A stretch of DNA of 64,000 nucleotides from Dactylosporangium fulvum (GTDB taxonomy: Bacteria; Actinomycetota; Actinomycetes; Mycobacteriales; Micromonosporaceae), in NCBI RefSeq assembly GCF_025137375.1, contig NZ_CP073720.1, positions 1,016,501 to 1,080,500 on the forward strand, given 5' to 3'. This document shows, piece by piece, positions 8,525 through 15,968 of the stretch. Numbering within the stretch: position 1 is the stretch's first letter; each line of letters opens with the position of its first letter. The position numbers and the translations under genes were made by a program. The notes beneath the pieces are model-generated. The model did no database searches and was not told the origin of the DNA. It saw only the letters and a program-made list of their open reading frames with translations.

Positions 8525-9057
8525 GCCCCGCCACCATGTTGATCATGTATCGGTGGTGCCGGGACACTCCCTGAATGTCGGTATTTATCGGGCACCGCAA
8601 CTGCATGATCAACACGGTGGAGGAGGGTGGACAGGGCGCTGGAGGTCACCACCGCGACCAGGGCGCCGAGGATGCCGGCCAGGGCGCCGCCGAACAGCAC
8701 CGCCGCGGCGAGCGCCGGGATCGACAGCGGGCCCAGCCAGCCGGGCAGGCGCTGGGCCGAGACGCCGACCAGGGTCATGAACGCGGCCGTGGCCAGGCCG
8801 AACAGCGGAGCGAAGGGCTGCTGGACGGTCGCGGCGAGCACCGCCGCGAGCAGGACGCCGAGCAGTGGCCCCAGCCACGGCAGCACGGTGAGCAGCCCCA
8901 CCGCGACGGCCGCCGCCTGGGCGTGGCCGACGCCGCTGACATGCAGCGCCACCCAGGCGACGGTGGCGGCGAGCGCGCCCCACACGCACCGATGAGTGGC
9001 CGCGGTCGCCGGGCCCGGGCCGGGATCGACGACCCGGACCAGCGCCACGCGGGTCAC
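8509..9057 (-). CDS. Small integral membrane protein coupled to a LAL regulator; 3' end formed by a repeat element
   Basis: The 182-residue protein has about five hydrophobic helices (ALAATVAWVALHVSG, AAVAVGLLTVLPWLGPLLGVLLAAVLAA and others). Its GTG overlaps the TGA of the upstream LuxR gene (GTGA), the classic coupling arrangement. The last 30 or so residues, from about HRVDHAVAVPDKYRH onward, are encoded by an inverted-repeat element (8531-8620) and look unlike the rest of the protein. The element has probably inserted near the original stop and supplied a new C-terminus. Function unknown; it could be a membrane partner of the regulator. Confidence 0.65.
   Translation of the reverse strand: MTRVALVRVVDPGPGPATAATHRCVWGALAATVAWVALHVSGVGHAQAAAVAVGLLTVLPWLGPLLGVLLAAVLAATVQQPFAPLFGLATAAFMTLVGVSAQRLPGWLGPLSIPALAAAVLFGGALAGILGALVAVVTSSALSTLLHRVDHAVAVPDKYRHSGSVPAPPIHDQHGGGAWWGP
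8531..8620. repeat. Imperfect inverted-repeat element (GATC-type palindrome) inside a gene end
   Basis: Arms at 8531-8563 and 8589-8620 pair over most of their length: CCACC-TGTTGATCATG on the left matches CATGATCAACA-GGTGG on the right, and an inner GGTGCC pairs with GGCACC. The loop is about 25 bases. Two other palindromes of similar style are in this window (31585-31634 and 62094-62144). It resembles the REP/MITE-like palindromes I associate with micromonosporas; this is from memory. Confidence 0.75.
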
Positions 9058-11648
9058 AACAGCCGCAGTTCCCGCGCGCGCTCGACGGCTTCGCGCCGGC
9101 GGCCGGCGTGCAGCTTGCGGTAGATGTTCTTGACGTGGGTCTTGACCGTGTTGACCGACACGTAGAGGGTCGACGCGATCTCCAGGTTCGACATGGTGCC
9201 CTGCAGGTACCGCAGGACGGTCAGCTCCCGCTCGGTCAGCGGTTCGACGAGGTTCCCGTCGCCACCGCCCCGCGAGCCGCCGGCCAGCGGCGACGAGCCG
9301 GCCGCCAGTTCCGCGGCGAGCGGGTGGTAGACCGGCAGGAGCGGGGCGAAGTTCGCCAGCAGGTCCCGCACCGGGTGCCCGCCGACCAGGAACGGACGCC
9401 GGAAGCTCTCCTCCTCGGCGATGTCCAGCGCCGTCTCGAGCCCTCGCAGGACCCGGTTGCGGTCGCCGAGCGCGCGGCCGGCGAGCGACGTCAGGATGGC
9501 GGCGTGGACCGTCCAGGTCAGCGCGGAGTCCGTGGACGGCGTCGCGTACTGCGCCGCGGTCGACGCGGCGGCTGCGGCCTTGCCCTCCACGAGCGCCGCC
9601 GACGCGTCGACACAGGCAGCCCAGCCCGGGAAGACGTCGGGGTCGCCGCCGGTGGCGACGAGCCGCCGCGCCGCGCCCAGGTCGCCGCCGCTGATCCGCA
9701 GCTCGGCCTCGGTCAGCGCGAGTGCCCGCTCGACGGCCGGCGCCAGCGGGGCGCCACCGAGCTCGCGGCGCGCCGAGTGCAGCACCTCCAGCGCCGCGGC
9801 CAGGCGTCCGGCGCCGTGGCGCAGCCTCGCCCGTACCGTCGCGATGGCCACCAGCAGATCCGGGTCGCCGGCGGCGAGGTCGAGCCCTTCGTCGAGCAGC
9901 CGGTCGGCCTCCGCGATGCGGTCCCACTCGCCGTAGACGCTCGCGAGGGCCATCCGCACCCAGCCGAGGTCGGTCGCGTCGGTGATGCCGAAGCGGTCGG
10001 CGGTCACCAGCGCCTGGCGCCCAAGCCGCGCGGCGGCACGCAGCCGGCCACGGGTCGACTCCAGGACGGCCAGCTGGCTGGCCGCGCAGACCTGCGCCTG
10101 CGCCATCCCGGCACGCTGTGCGAGGACCAGCGCGCCGTGCAGCGGTGCGCCCGCGGCGGCGAGCTCGCCGAGCCGCAGCCTGGCCTCGCCCTCGTCGAGC
10201 AGCGCCAAGGCCCGCACCTCGTCGGTGTTCGGGTGCAGGTCCGGCAGCGCTGCCAGCGTGCGCCGGGCATCGCCGGCGAGCCACGCCTCGGCGGCCGCGA
10301 AGCCGGCCAGCATCGGGCTGCCGCCGTCGCGGTCGCTGCGGCGCAGGAAGTCGCGGGCGCCGTCGAGGTCGCCGACGCGGAGCCGCTCGGCCGCGAACGC
10401 GAGCACGAGGTGCGGGTCCGCCGCCTCCTCGACACCCGGCGCGTGCGGCGCCGCCTCGTGCGGCCGGTCGTAGCGGACCCCGCCGACGATGTCCGGCCAG
10501 TGCCGGTCGAGCACCTCGACCGCGCCGTGCCAGTCCTCGGCGAGCAGTGCGTGACGCAGGGCCTCGGCCGGGATGCCGTAGGTCGCGTGCCAGGCGGCCG
10601 CCCGCCGGTGCAGCTCCGGTACCCGTTCCGGGTTGCGGCGCAGCAGTTCGGCGTGCAGCGTCCGGGCGAAGAGCGGATGGAAGCGGTACCACCCACCGGG
10701 GCCCGCGTTGCGCGACAGGAACGCGTTCGACCCCTTCAGCTCCGCGAGCACGCGGGCGCCGTCGTCGCGGCCGGTGATCGCCTCGACCAGTCCGGCGTTC
10801 AGGCGCGGCGCGACCGCCGTGTCGAGCAGCAGCTCGCGGGTGTCCGCCGGCAAGGGGTCGATGACCTCGCCGGTGAGGAAGTCGCCGACGGCCGTGCTGA
10901 ACCCGCCGCCGTCGTCGAGCACCCGCTCCGGCTCCGGGTGGCCGCGCATCGCCATGGCGGCCAGCCGTACACCGGCCGGCCAGCCCTCGGTGATCGAGTG
11001 CAGTGCATACAATGTCGAGCCCGGCAGCACCACGTCGTGGGCCGCGAGCAGTTGTGCCGTCTCCGTGATGGTCAGCGACAGGTCGTTCGTGCGCATCTCC
11101 GTCAGCGAGCCGTTGACCCGCCAGCGGTACAGCGGCAGTGCCGGGTCGCGGCGGCACGACAGCACCAGGTGCAGTTGGCCCATCCCGTGCCGGACCAGCG
11201 ACTCCAGCTCCGTCAAGGCCTCCGGGTCGCTGATCTCCCGGACGTCGTCCACGACCACGATGTGCGGCCGATCTAGCGCGTCGACGGCCTTGAGCAGGTC
11301 GTCCTCGTACCACTCGCCGGTCTTGTCCAGTTCGTCGTCCGGCTGTGTCGAGAGTGCGCCGAGCAACTGTCCCGGAACGTCGGCGCCGTGCGCCGAATGG
11401 GACGTCACCCATCGCACCACTGGAGCCTCGTTGCCGTCGCCGAGGCGTGCGGTGCGGGCCCAGGCGACCAGCGCGGCCGTCTTCCCCCATCCGGCGGGAG
11501 CGGTCACCAGTGTCAGTGGCGCACGCACCGCGGCGTCCAACTGTGCGACGACCCGATCCCGCATCACATACCCCGGCGGGAGATCCGGCACCGCCAACGA
11601 CGACGGTGCGAATCCACGGCGATCCTGCTGTACCAACGCTTGTGCCAC
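9054..11648 (-). CDS. LuxR-family LAL regulator (MalT-like ATPase + GerE helix-turn-helix), copy 1
   Basis: An 864-residue regulator. The Walker A motif APAGWGKT is at about residues 50-57 and a Walker B-like IVVVDDV at about 125. Helical repeats of the MalT/TPR type fill the middle. A C-terminal LuxR helix-turn-helix (LTERELTVLRYLQGTMSNLEIA...VSVNTVKTHVKNIYRKL) ends four residues from ...RARELRLL. Such proteins bind ATP and an unknown inducer, then activate transcription. GTG at 11648 with a GGGGGG ribosome site was preferred over a TTG at 11714. A TCACCC-N5-GGGTGG palindrome lies 91 bases upstream. Its stop overlaps the next gene, so it leads an operon of membrane proteins. Confidence 0.9.
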   Translation of the reverse strand: MAQALVQQDRRGFAPSSLAVPDLPPGYVMRDRVVAQLDAAVRAPLTLVTAPAGWGKTAALVAWARTARLGDGNEAPVVRWVTSHSAHGADVPGQLLGALSTQPDDELDKTGEWYEDDLLKAVDALDRPHIVVVDDVREISDPEALTELESLVRHGMGQLHLVLSCRRDPALPLYRWRVNGSLTEMRTNDLSLTITETAQLLAAHDVVLPGSTLYALHSITEGWPAGVRLAAMAMRGHPEPERVLDDGGGFSTAVGDFLTGEVIDPLPADTRELLLDTAVAPRLNAGLVEAITGRDDGARVLAELKGSNAFLSRNAGPGGWYRFHPLFARTLHAELLRRNPERVPELHRRAAAWHATYGIPAEALRHALLAEDWHGAVEVLDRHWPDIVGGVRYDRPHEAAPHAPGVEEAADPHLVLAFAAERLRVGDLDGARDFLRRSDRDGGSPMLAGFAAAEAWLAGDARRTLAALPDLHPNTDEVRALALLDEGEARLRLGELAAAGAPLHGALVLAQRAGMAQAQVCAASQLAVLESTRGRLRAAARLGRQALVTADRFGITDATDLGWVRMALASVYGEWDRIAEADRLLDEGLDLAAGDPDLLVAIATVRARLRHGAGRLAAALEVLHSARRELGGAPLAPAVERALALTEAELRISGGDLGAARRLVATGGDPDVFPGWAACVDASAALVEGKAAAAASTAAQYATPSTDSALTWTVHAAILTSLAGRALGDRNRVLRGLETALDIAEEESFRRPFLVGGHPVRDLLANFAPLLPVYHPLAAELAAGSSPLAGGSRGGGDGNLVEPLTERELTVLRYLQGTMSNLEIASTLYVSVNTVKTHVKNIYRKLHAGRRREAVERARELRLL

Positions 11649-11738
11649 CCGTGCCCCCCGATTTCGCTGCCCCGGGTCTTGCTTTCGGCCCTCCCGGTCA
11701 AACGTGACGAGCAAAGCACCGCGTGATCGCTGAGGGCC

Positions 11739-11755
11739 TCACCCTCCCTGGGTGG
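11739..11755. promoter_or_regulatory. TCACCC-N5-GGGTGA palindrome, site 1 (one mismatch)
   Basis: TCACCC-TCCCT-GGGTGG. It lies 91 bases upstream of the LAL regulator starting at 11648 on the minus strand and about 180 bases before the DivIVA-like gene. Only the last base departs from the shared palindrome. Confidence 0.6.
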
Positions 11756-11839
11756 TATTCCCGCACGAACCAGCCCATTTGCCTTGCGTAGCAAGGGTTC
11801 CATCGACGCAGTTGCACCGGCGAGCCGCCCGCCGGAGGC

Positions 11840-11856
11840 TCACCCGGAACGGATGA
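11840..11856. promoter_or_regulatory. TCACCC-N5-GGGTGA palindrome, site 2 (one mismatch)
   Basis: TCACCC-GGAAC-GGATGA. It lies 79 bases upstream of the DivIVA-like gene. With site 1 it brackets the divergent promoter region, so the two divergent genes may be co-regulated. Confidence 0.55.
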
Positions 11857-11935
11857 CGCGCGGTCACCACACCGGTCGGCAGCGTTCCCGCTATCGCCCG
11901 TTGCGAGAACGGGCCGAGGAGGGGGATGAGCCAGG

Positions 11936-12577
11936 ATGAGCGCGCTTGTCGGCGAGATCGAGCTGCGCCCCGAGAACGGCTTCGAGCTGAGCCTCCGGGG
12001 CTACCATCGCGCCCAGGTCGACCGGTACATCGCCACCTTGCAGATGCGCCTGACGACACTGGAGACGGAGCTGGCCTCGGCGCGATATCGCGAGCAGCAG
12101 CTCGCCGGGCGGGTGGAGCGACTCAACACGGAGCTCAAGCAGTGTACCTGCGGCGACGAGAAGTCGAAGGCCGTGGGCGGCCGGATCCAGCGGATGATCG
12201 AGCTGGCCGAGGAAGAGGCCAACGCCCTGCGGACCCAGGCGGAGCAGGACCTGGAGCAGGCCCGTACCGCAGGAGAGGCGCTACTGGCGGACGCGCGCCG
12301 GCACGCCGAGGACGCGATGCGCGACTTCCAGACCGCGCTCGCGCAGCGGCGCAGCGAGGAGGCTCGCGCGGAGGCCGCCCGGCGGGCACAGTGGGACGCC
12401 CGCCGGCAGCGCCAGCGTGAGGCCGCCGAAAACCTCCTCGCCACCACCCGGTCGGTCGGCGGCGACAGCCTCCGCGTGACCCGCCGGCTGCTCGACGCGC
12501 TGACCGAGGAACACACCAAGCTGGTCGCGGAGGTCGAGCTGGCGGAGAAGGAGCTGTCCAACCTGTCGTCGACGTGA
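11936..12577 (+). CDS. DivIVA-like coiled-coil protein
   Basis: The 213-residue protein has near its N-terminus the short segment FELSLRGYHRAQVDRYIATL. This matches the DivIVA/Wag31 membrane-curvature domain pattern (RGY..xQVDxF). A nearly continuous coiled coil rich in E, A, R and Q follows to about residue 200. A CTC pair (QCTCGDEK) sits near residue 70. Proteins like this mark cell poles or septa and act as scaffolds. GAGGAGGGGG lies 11-20 bases before the ATG, farther than usual, so the ribosome site is weak. A terminator follows directly. The context of regulators and phosphatases suggests a developmental scaffold (inference). Confidence 0.8.
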   Translation: MSALVGEIELRPENGFELSLRGYHRAQVDRYIATLQMRLTTLETELASARYREQQLAGRVERLNTELKQCTCGDEKSKAVGGRIQRMIELAEEEANALRTQAEQDLEQARTAGEALLADARRHAEDAMRDFQTALAQRRSEEARAEAARRAQWDARRQRQREAAENLLATTRSVGGDSLRVTRRLLDALTEEHTKLVAEVELAEKELSNLSST

Positions 12578-12595
12578 ACGCGACCGCCCCGCCCC

Positions 12596-12624
12596 GGGCC
12601 CGGGTCCACTATGGACTCGGGCCC
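12596..12624 (+). terminator. Hairpin terminator after the DivIVA-like gene
   Basis: GGGCCCGGGTCC and GGACTCGGGCCC form a 12-bp stem with one G-U pair around the loop ACTAT. It starts 18 bases after the stop codon and is followed by a pyrimidine-rich tail (GCCTCTTTCC). Confidence 0.75.
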
Positions 12625-12688
12625 GCCTCTTTCCGTTGCGGCACAAGGCTTGCGGCGTGCTGGTTGTGAGGAGCGGCGTGCAGGTTCT

Positions 12689-12705
12689 TCACCCGGCCCG
12701 GGTGA
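12689..12705. promoter_or_regulatory. TCACCC-N5-GGGTGA palindrome, site 3 (perfect)
   Basis: TCACCC-GGCCC-GGGTGA. It lies 72 bases before the small open frame at 12778 and about 60 bases after the terminator of the DivIVA-like gene, so it probably starts a new short transcript. Confidence 0.65.
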
Positions 12706-12777
12706 CGACGCATCACTCGGACAGCCAGCAGGATTCTTGCCATGACGAGGCGAACGACCACTGGGCGGCGGGCCGCA

Positions 12778-13046
12778 TGACCGCGACGCTGCCGGTGCTC
12801 GAGCCCGAACTGCGGGCGGATCTGACGGTGACTGCTGCGCCGTCCACAGCGGTCCGCCCGTTCCCGCCAGCCGCGGGCGTCACGTCGTCGGTGGTCCCCG
12901 ACGTGACGACCCAGCTGGGTCGCTCGGTGAAAGCCGTTGAGCAGGGGGTACTCAACGGTCCAGGAGACAGCGGTGAAATTGGCCCGCGTCCTGAGCACCG
13001 GTCGGCCTTCAGCGAGGGCGGCGGGAGCCGATGGGTGGGCGGCTGA
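12778..13046 (+). CDS. Possible small protein under the shared palindrome (uncertain)
   Basis: An 89-residue frame starting MTATLPVLEPELRADLTV. Codon third positions are mostly G or C over the first 60 codons and less so later, which gives moderate support for coding. The amino-acid sequence matches nothing I recognise. Supporting context: a perfect TCACCC-N5-GGGTGA site lies upstream, and the stop codon falls exactly at the loop of a 15-bp hairpin, as in a monocistronic unit with its own terminator. The ribosome site is weak. It could instead be a non-coding transcript. Confidence 0.35.
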
Positions 13047-13071
13047 TCCGGAGGAGGCCGCCCACCCATCG
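13029..13071. terminator. Perfect 15-bp hairpin, probable terminator
   Basis: CGATGGGTGGGCGGC at 13029-13043 pairs perfectly with 13057-13071, with a 13-base loop. There is no T tract. The stop codon of the small frame at 12778 overlaps the start of the loop. Confidence 0.65.
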
Positions 13072-13672
13072 CAAGTCGCAACCTGACCTTTCGCACCACC
13101 GCATCCTGATCGTCTGAACCATCGTGAAGACGGCGCGTCGGCGCCGGCGCGCTCCCAGGCCCGCGTCGGCGCCTTTCGCGTCCCCGCCATCTGTCGTGGG
13201 TGTCCCCCCCGTGTGTATGCGCATGGTCACGGCGGTTGGTGGCACCCCGGTTCCGGCTGGTCTTCCCGCACGCAGACGACACCGGCGACAAGGTCGATGC
13301 GGTCATGGAAAGCGCCAGGGGAAGGCATGCGGGCACTCTGGGTGGTCGCTGCTGGTCCTGGGCCGCCACCGCCGCCTGGTCGCGATCCTGTCCGGTGCTC
13401 AAGGCACAGCGCGGGAGAGGTGTACCGGCGCCTCATGGACGCCGTCGACCCGGCCCTGCTGTCACGAGCCGAGTGGGGGCGGCTGCGGAGACCGATCTCA
13501 TGGGTGGCCGGCGACCTCGCACTCGTCCGGGGCTCACGCGATCGCCGTCGGGGCCGAGCGCCGCCTGCCGCACGCGGTGCCCCGGCTCGCGGCGGCAACG
13601 GGTGCATCCCGACCCGCAGGGGCACCCACGCCCATGCGGATCTGGACCACCATCGATCTTCCGTGTGGCGTG
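13072..13672. other. Intergenic stretch without a convincing gene, possibly degraded coding DNA
   Basis: About 600 bases between the hairpin and the 3' end of the first DUF7144 gene. Several frames are open because of the high GC, but none has consistent codon bias, a good ribosome site or a recognisable product. One short segment (GEVYRRLMDAVDPALLSRAEWGRL on the plus strand) reads like a protein fragment. It may be a relic. Confidence 0.4.
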
Positions 13673-14479
13673 TCAGACGGCGCCGGTGCCGTAGCCGGAG
13701 GTGGGTGCGGCATGGGTCGGCGAGCCCGGCTGGCCGGGCGCGTAGGGGCCGGCGTTCGGACCGCGCTGCCCGGTCCCGCGGGGCTGTTGTTCCGTCCCCT
13801 GGTGGATCGAGCCGGGCGGCATGGAGGCGTGCATCGGCCCGGGCTGGATGGGTTGCCGCTGGTAGGACTGCTGCTGGTAGCCGCTCTCGGGCTGCTCCGG
13901 CGCCGCGTGGGCCGGTGCCTGGTGTCCGGGTGCCTGCTGCGGGGCCGGTGCCTCTTCCGGTGCGGCGTGCGCCGGGACACCACGGCCGGCCGCCGGAGCG
14001 TTCACCGGGAAGCCCCCGGCCCGCGGCTGCGTGTCGCGGTCCATCCGGTGGGTGCCGCCCGCCAGCTGCGGCTCGGGCTCGCGGGCGTCCGCCCAGTGCA
14101 CCGTGAGCGCGAACAGGACGATCACGTCGAGCGTGATCATGAGGAGCGACCAGACGGGGTACGCGCCGAGGGAGCCGATCTGCGCCAAGGCGTGCAACGC
14201 GACAACGACGATGGCGACGATCCGCGCGATGCTGTTGCGGGCCAGCAGGCCTATGCCGGACGCGAAGAGCAGCCCGCCAAAGACGATCATGACCACGCCG
14301 AGCCCGGTCAGGTCGACGACGACGAGACTGCCGCCGTCGATGAACGTCACCTGGTTCTGCAGCAGGGCGACAAGTCCTTCGAGGACGTTGAGGAGCCCGA
14401 TCACGACGAGCAGCACGGCGGCGAAGGTCACCCAGCCGAACCACATGGTCCTGTTCCTGGTGGTTCTGGTCTCAGCCAT
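13673..14479 (-). CDS. DUF7144-type four-helix membrane protein, copy 1
   Basis: The 268-residue protein has four membrane helices in the first 150 residues, ending in the family-typical YPVWSLLMITLDVIVLFALTVHW. A long disordered tail rich in P, Q, A and G follows (QQQSYQRQPIQPGPMHASMPP). The function of this family is unknown. The ATG at 14479 begins just before the conserved WFGWVTFAAVLLV helix, and in-frame codons further up give low-complexity sequence unlike a protein. A second copy lies at 18894-19700; the two share the last-helix sequence and have exactly the same length. A near-perfect TCACCC palindrome lies about 290 bases upstream. Confidence 0.78.
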   Translation of the reverse strand: MAETRTTRNRTMWFGWVTFAAVLLVVIGLLNVLEGLVALLQNQVTFIDGGSLVVVDLTGLGVVMIVFGGLLFASGIGLLARNSIARIVAIVVVALHALAQIGSLGAYPVWSLLMITLDVIVLFALTVHWADAREPEPQLAGGTHRMDRDTQPRAGGFPVNAPAAGRGVPAHAAPEEAPAPQQAPGHQAPAHAAPEQPESGYQQQSYQRQPIQPGPMHASMPPGSIHQGTEQQPRGTGQRGPNAGPYAPGQPGSPTHAAPTSGYGTGAV

Positions 14480-14768
14480 GGCCTCTGTGTTCCTTCCTCT
14501 CCTCTGCGGGACACCGGCTCCTCTGCGGGGCCGGCTCCTTCCGGGGGATGCCGGCGGGCCTCTTCGGGCCTTCGGGACACCGGCGGACCTGTCAGGACGA
14601 CCAGGGAAAGGGGGCGGCAGGTGAGCGGGTTCGTCGTCCGGCCGCGGCGGACAAGAGAGGAGGCGCCGCGGCCGGATCCGGCGAAGCTCGTGTGGCGACC
14701 TCCCTCCCTTACGGATGCGAACCGGTGCTTTTGGAAGCGATGGTTCGGCCGCCACGGATGACGGGACA

Positions 14769-14785
14769 TCACCCGCCCGGTGTGA
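14769..14785. promoter_or_regulatory. TCACCC-N5-GGGTGA palindrome, site 4 (one mismatch)
   Basis: TCACCC-GCCCG-GTGTGA, in the 489-base divergent region between the first DUF7144 gene (14479, leftward) and the FGE-like gene (14969, rightward). The rest of this region holds no coding frame I trust. Confidence 0.5.
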
Positions 14786-14911
14786 AAGCCGATTGACCAT
14801 GGTCATCGGCGTCGCAGTGCGCTGCGACAGGTGTCCGGCCGGGTCCGGAACAAATGTTGGAACTTAGCGCGCCACCTGCGAGAACGCCACACGGCACGCC
14901 GTATCGCGCGG

Positions 14912-14936
14912 GTCCTCACCCGGACCGGGTGAGGAC
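14912..14936. promoter_or_regulatory. Extended perfect palindrome containing TCACCC-N5-GGGTGA, site 5
   Basis: GTCCTCACCCGG, one central A, then its exact complement: a 25-base perfect dyad. The shared 17-bp core is at 14916-14932 (TCACCC-GGACC-GGGTGA). It ends 32 bases before the start of the FGE-like gene, a typical position for an operator or activator site. A further GGGTCACCC lies just downstream. Confidence 0.7.
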
Positions 14937-14968
14937 GGGTCACCCGACGCCGCCGCCACAATGCGGTC

Positions 14969-15856
14969 GTGGAGATGGCCTGGATCCCCGGCGGCACCTT
15001 CGCCATGGGCGCCGAGGGCTTCTATCCGGAAGAGGCGCCGGTGCGCAAGGTCACCGTCGATGGCTTCTGGATCGACTCGCACTCGGTGACCAATGCGGAG
15101 TTTGCCCTCTTCGTGCAGGAAACCGGATACCGCACCGTCGCCGAGCGCCCCGCGGACCAGGGCCCCCCGGGCTCGATGGTCTTCGTCCAGCCGCCCGGTC
15201 CGGTGCCCTTACGCGACTGGCGGGTGTGGTGGGAACTGCGGCCCGGCGCCTCCTGGCGCCACCCGTTCGGCCCCGAGTCGTCGATCCGCGGCAAGTCCGC
15301 CCACCCGGTGGTCCACGTCGCCTACGAGGACGCACTCGCGTACGCCAAGTGGGCCGGCAAGGACCTTCCCACCGAGGCCGAGTGGGAGTTCGCGGCGCGC
15401 GGCGGCCTGGACGGCGTCGCCTATCCGTGGGGCGACGAGCCGGAAGCCGGCCGCGCCAACATCTGGCAGGGCATCTTCCCATGGCTCGACCGCTCCGAGG
15501 ATGGCCACGGCACCAGCCCGGTCGGCGCGTTCGCGGCCAACGGCTACGGCCTCTTCGACGTCGTCGGCAACGTGTGGGAGTGGACCTCGGACTACTACCG
15601 CTCCGGTAACGCCCGGTTCGACGCCGGCGACGACCCACTCACCCCTGTGGGTGATGTCGCGGAGAATCCGCGTGTCGACACGCCCGCGGGTGCCGCCGTG
15701 TTCGCCAGCCGGGTGGTGAAGGGCGGTTCGTACCTCTGCTCCACCGGCTATGACCACCGCTTCCGGCCGGCAGCTCGACAGCCTGAAGCCATTGATTCTG
15801 GTAGTTGTCACGTGGGTTTTCGATGCGTGCGTAGGCAGGCGCTCCAGGCGGGGTGA
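14969..15856 (+). CDS. Formylglycine-generating enzyme-like (SUMF1 family) protein lacking one catalytic Cys
   Basis: The 295-residue protein has a full SUMF1/FGE-sulfatase fold: MAWIPGGTFAMG at the N-terminus, then GFWIDSHSVTNAEFALFV, LPTEAEWEFAARGG, YPWGDE, NVWEWTSDYY and a C-terminal GGSYLC...GFRCV. Active FGEs convert a sulfatase Cys to formylglycine using a Cys pair five residues apart after GGS. Here the motif reads GGSYLCSTGYD, so the second Cys is an Asp. A different Cys occurs later (SGSCHVGF). Sulfatase activation is therefore doubtful; other SUMF1 proteins act as oxidases or binding domains. The start is a GTG, with an in-frame ATG two codons later. A perfect palindrome lies upstream. 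No sulfatase is in the window. Confidence 0.85.
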   Translation: MEMAWIPGGTFAMGAEGFYPEEAPVRKVTVDGFWIDSHSVTNAEFALFVQETGYRTVAERPADQGPPGSMVFVQPPGPVPLRDWRVWWELRPGASWRHPFGPESSIRGKSAHPVVHVAYEDALAYAKWAGKDLPTEAEWEFAARGGLDGVAYPWGDEPEAGRANIWQGIFPWLDRSEDGHGTSPVGAFAANGYGLFDVVGNVWEWTSDYYRSGNARFDAGDDPLTPVGDVAENPRVDTPAGAAVFASRVVKGGSYLCSTGYDHRFRPAARQPEAIDSGSCHVGFRCVRRQALQAG

Positions 15857-15874
15857 CCACGCACCGTCATTTGT

Positions 15875-15891
15875 TCACCCCCTACGGGTGA
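15875..15891. promoter_or_regulatory. TCACCC-N5-GGGTGA palindrome, site 6 (perfect)
   Basis: TCACCC-CCTAC-GGGTGA, 18 bases after the FGE-like stop codon and 77 bases before the start of the second LAL regulator. It suggests that the regulator has its own promoter here. Confidence 0.65.
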
Positions 15892-15968
15892 GGCGACATC
15901 ACCTCTTGTCGCCCCACAATCCCGTGGTCATCCGCCGTGCTGCGGTGGGTGGGAGGGGGCGAAATACG

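Noticed and set aside
11926..12420. ATG at 11926 with the better ribosome site, opening a 164-codon frame
   Set aside because: It is out of frame with the DivIVA-like coiled coil and gives arginine/glycine-rich shadow sequence. The frame from 11936 carries the recognisable DivIVA segment and heptads.
14969..15856. Calling this gene an active sulfatase-modifying FGE
   Set aside because: The second catalytic Cys is replaced by Asp and no sulfatase is nearby, so only family membership is claimed.
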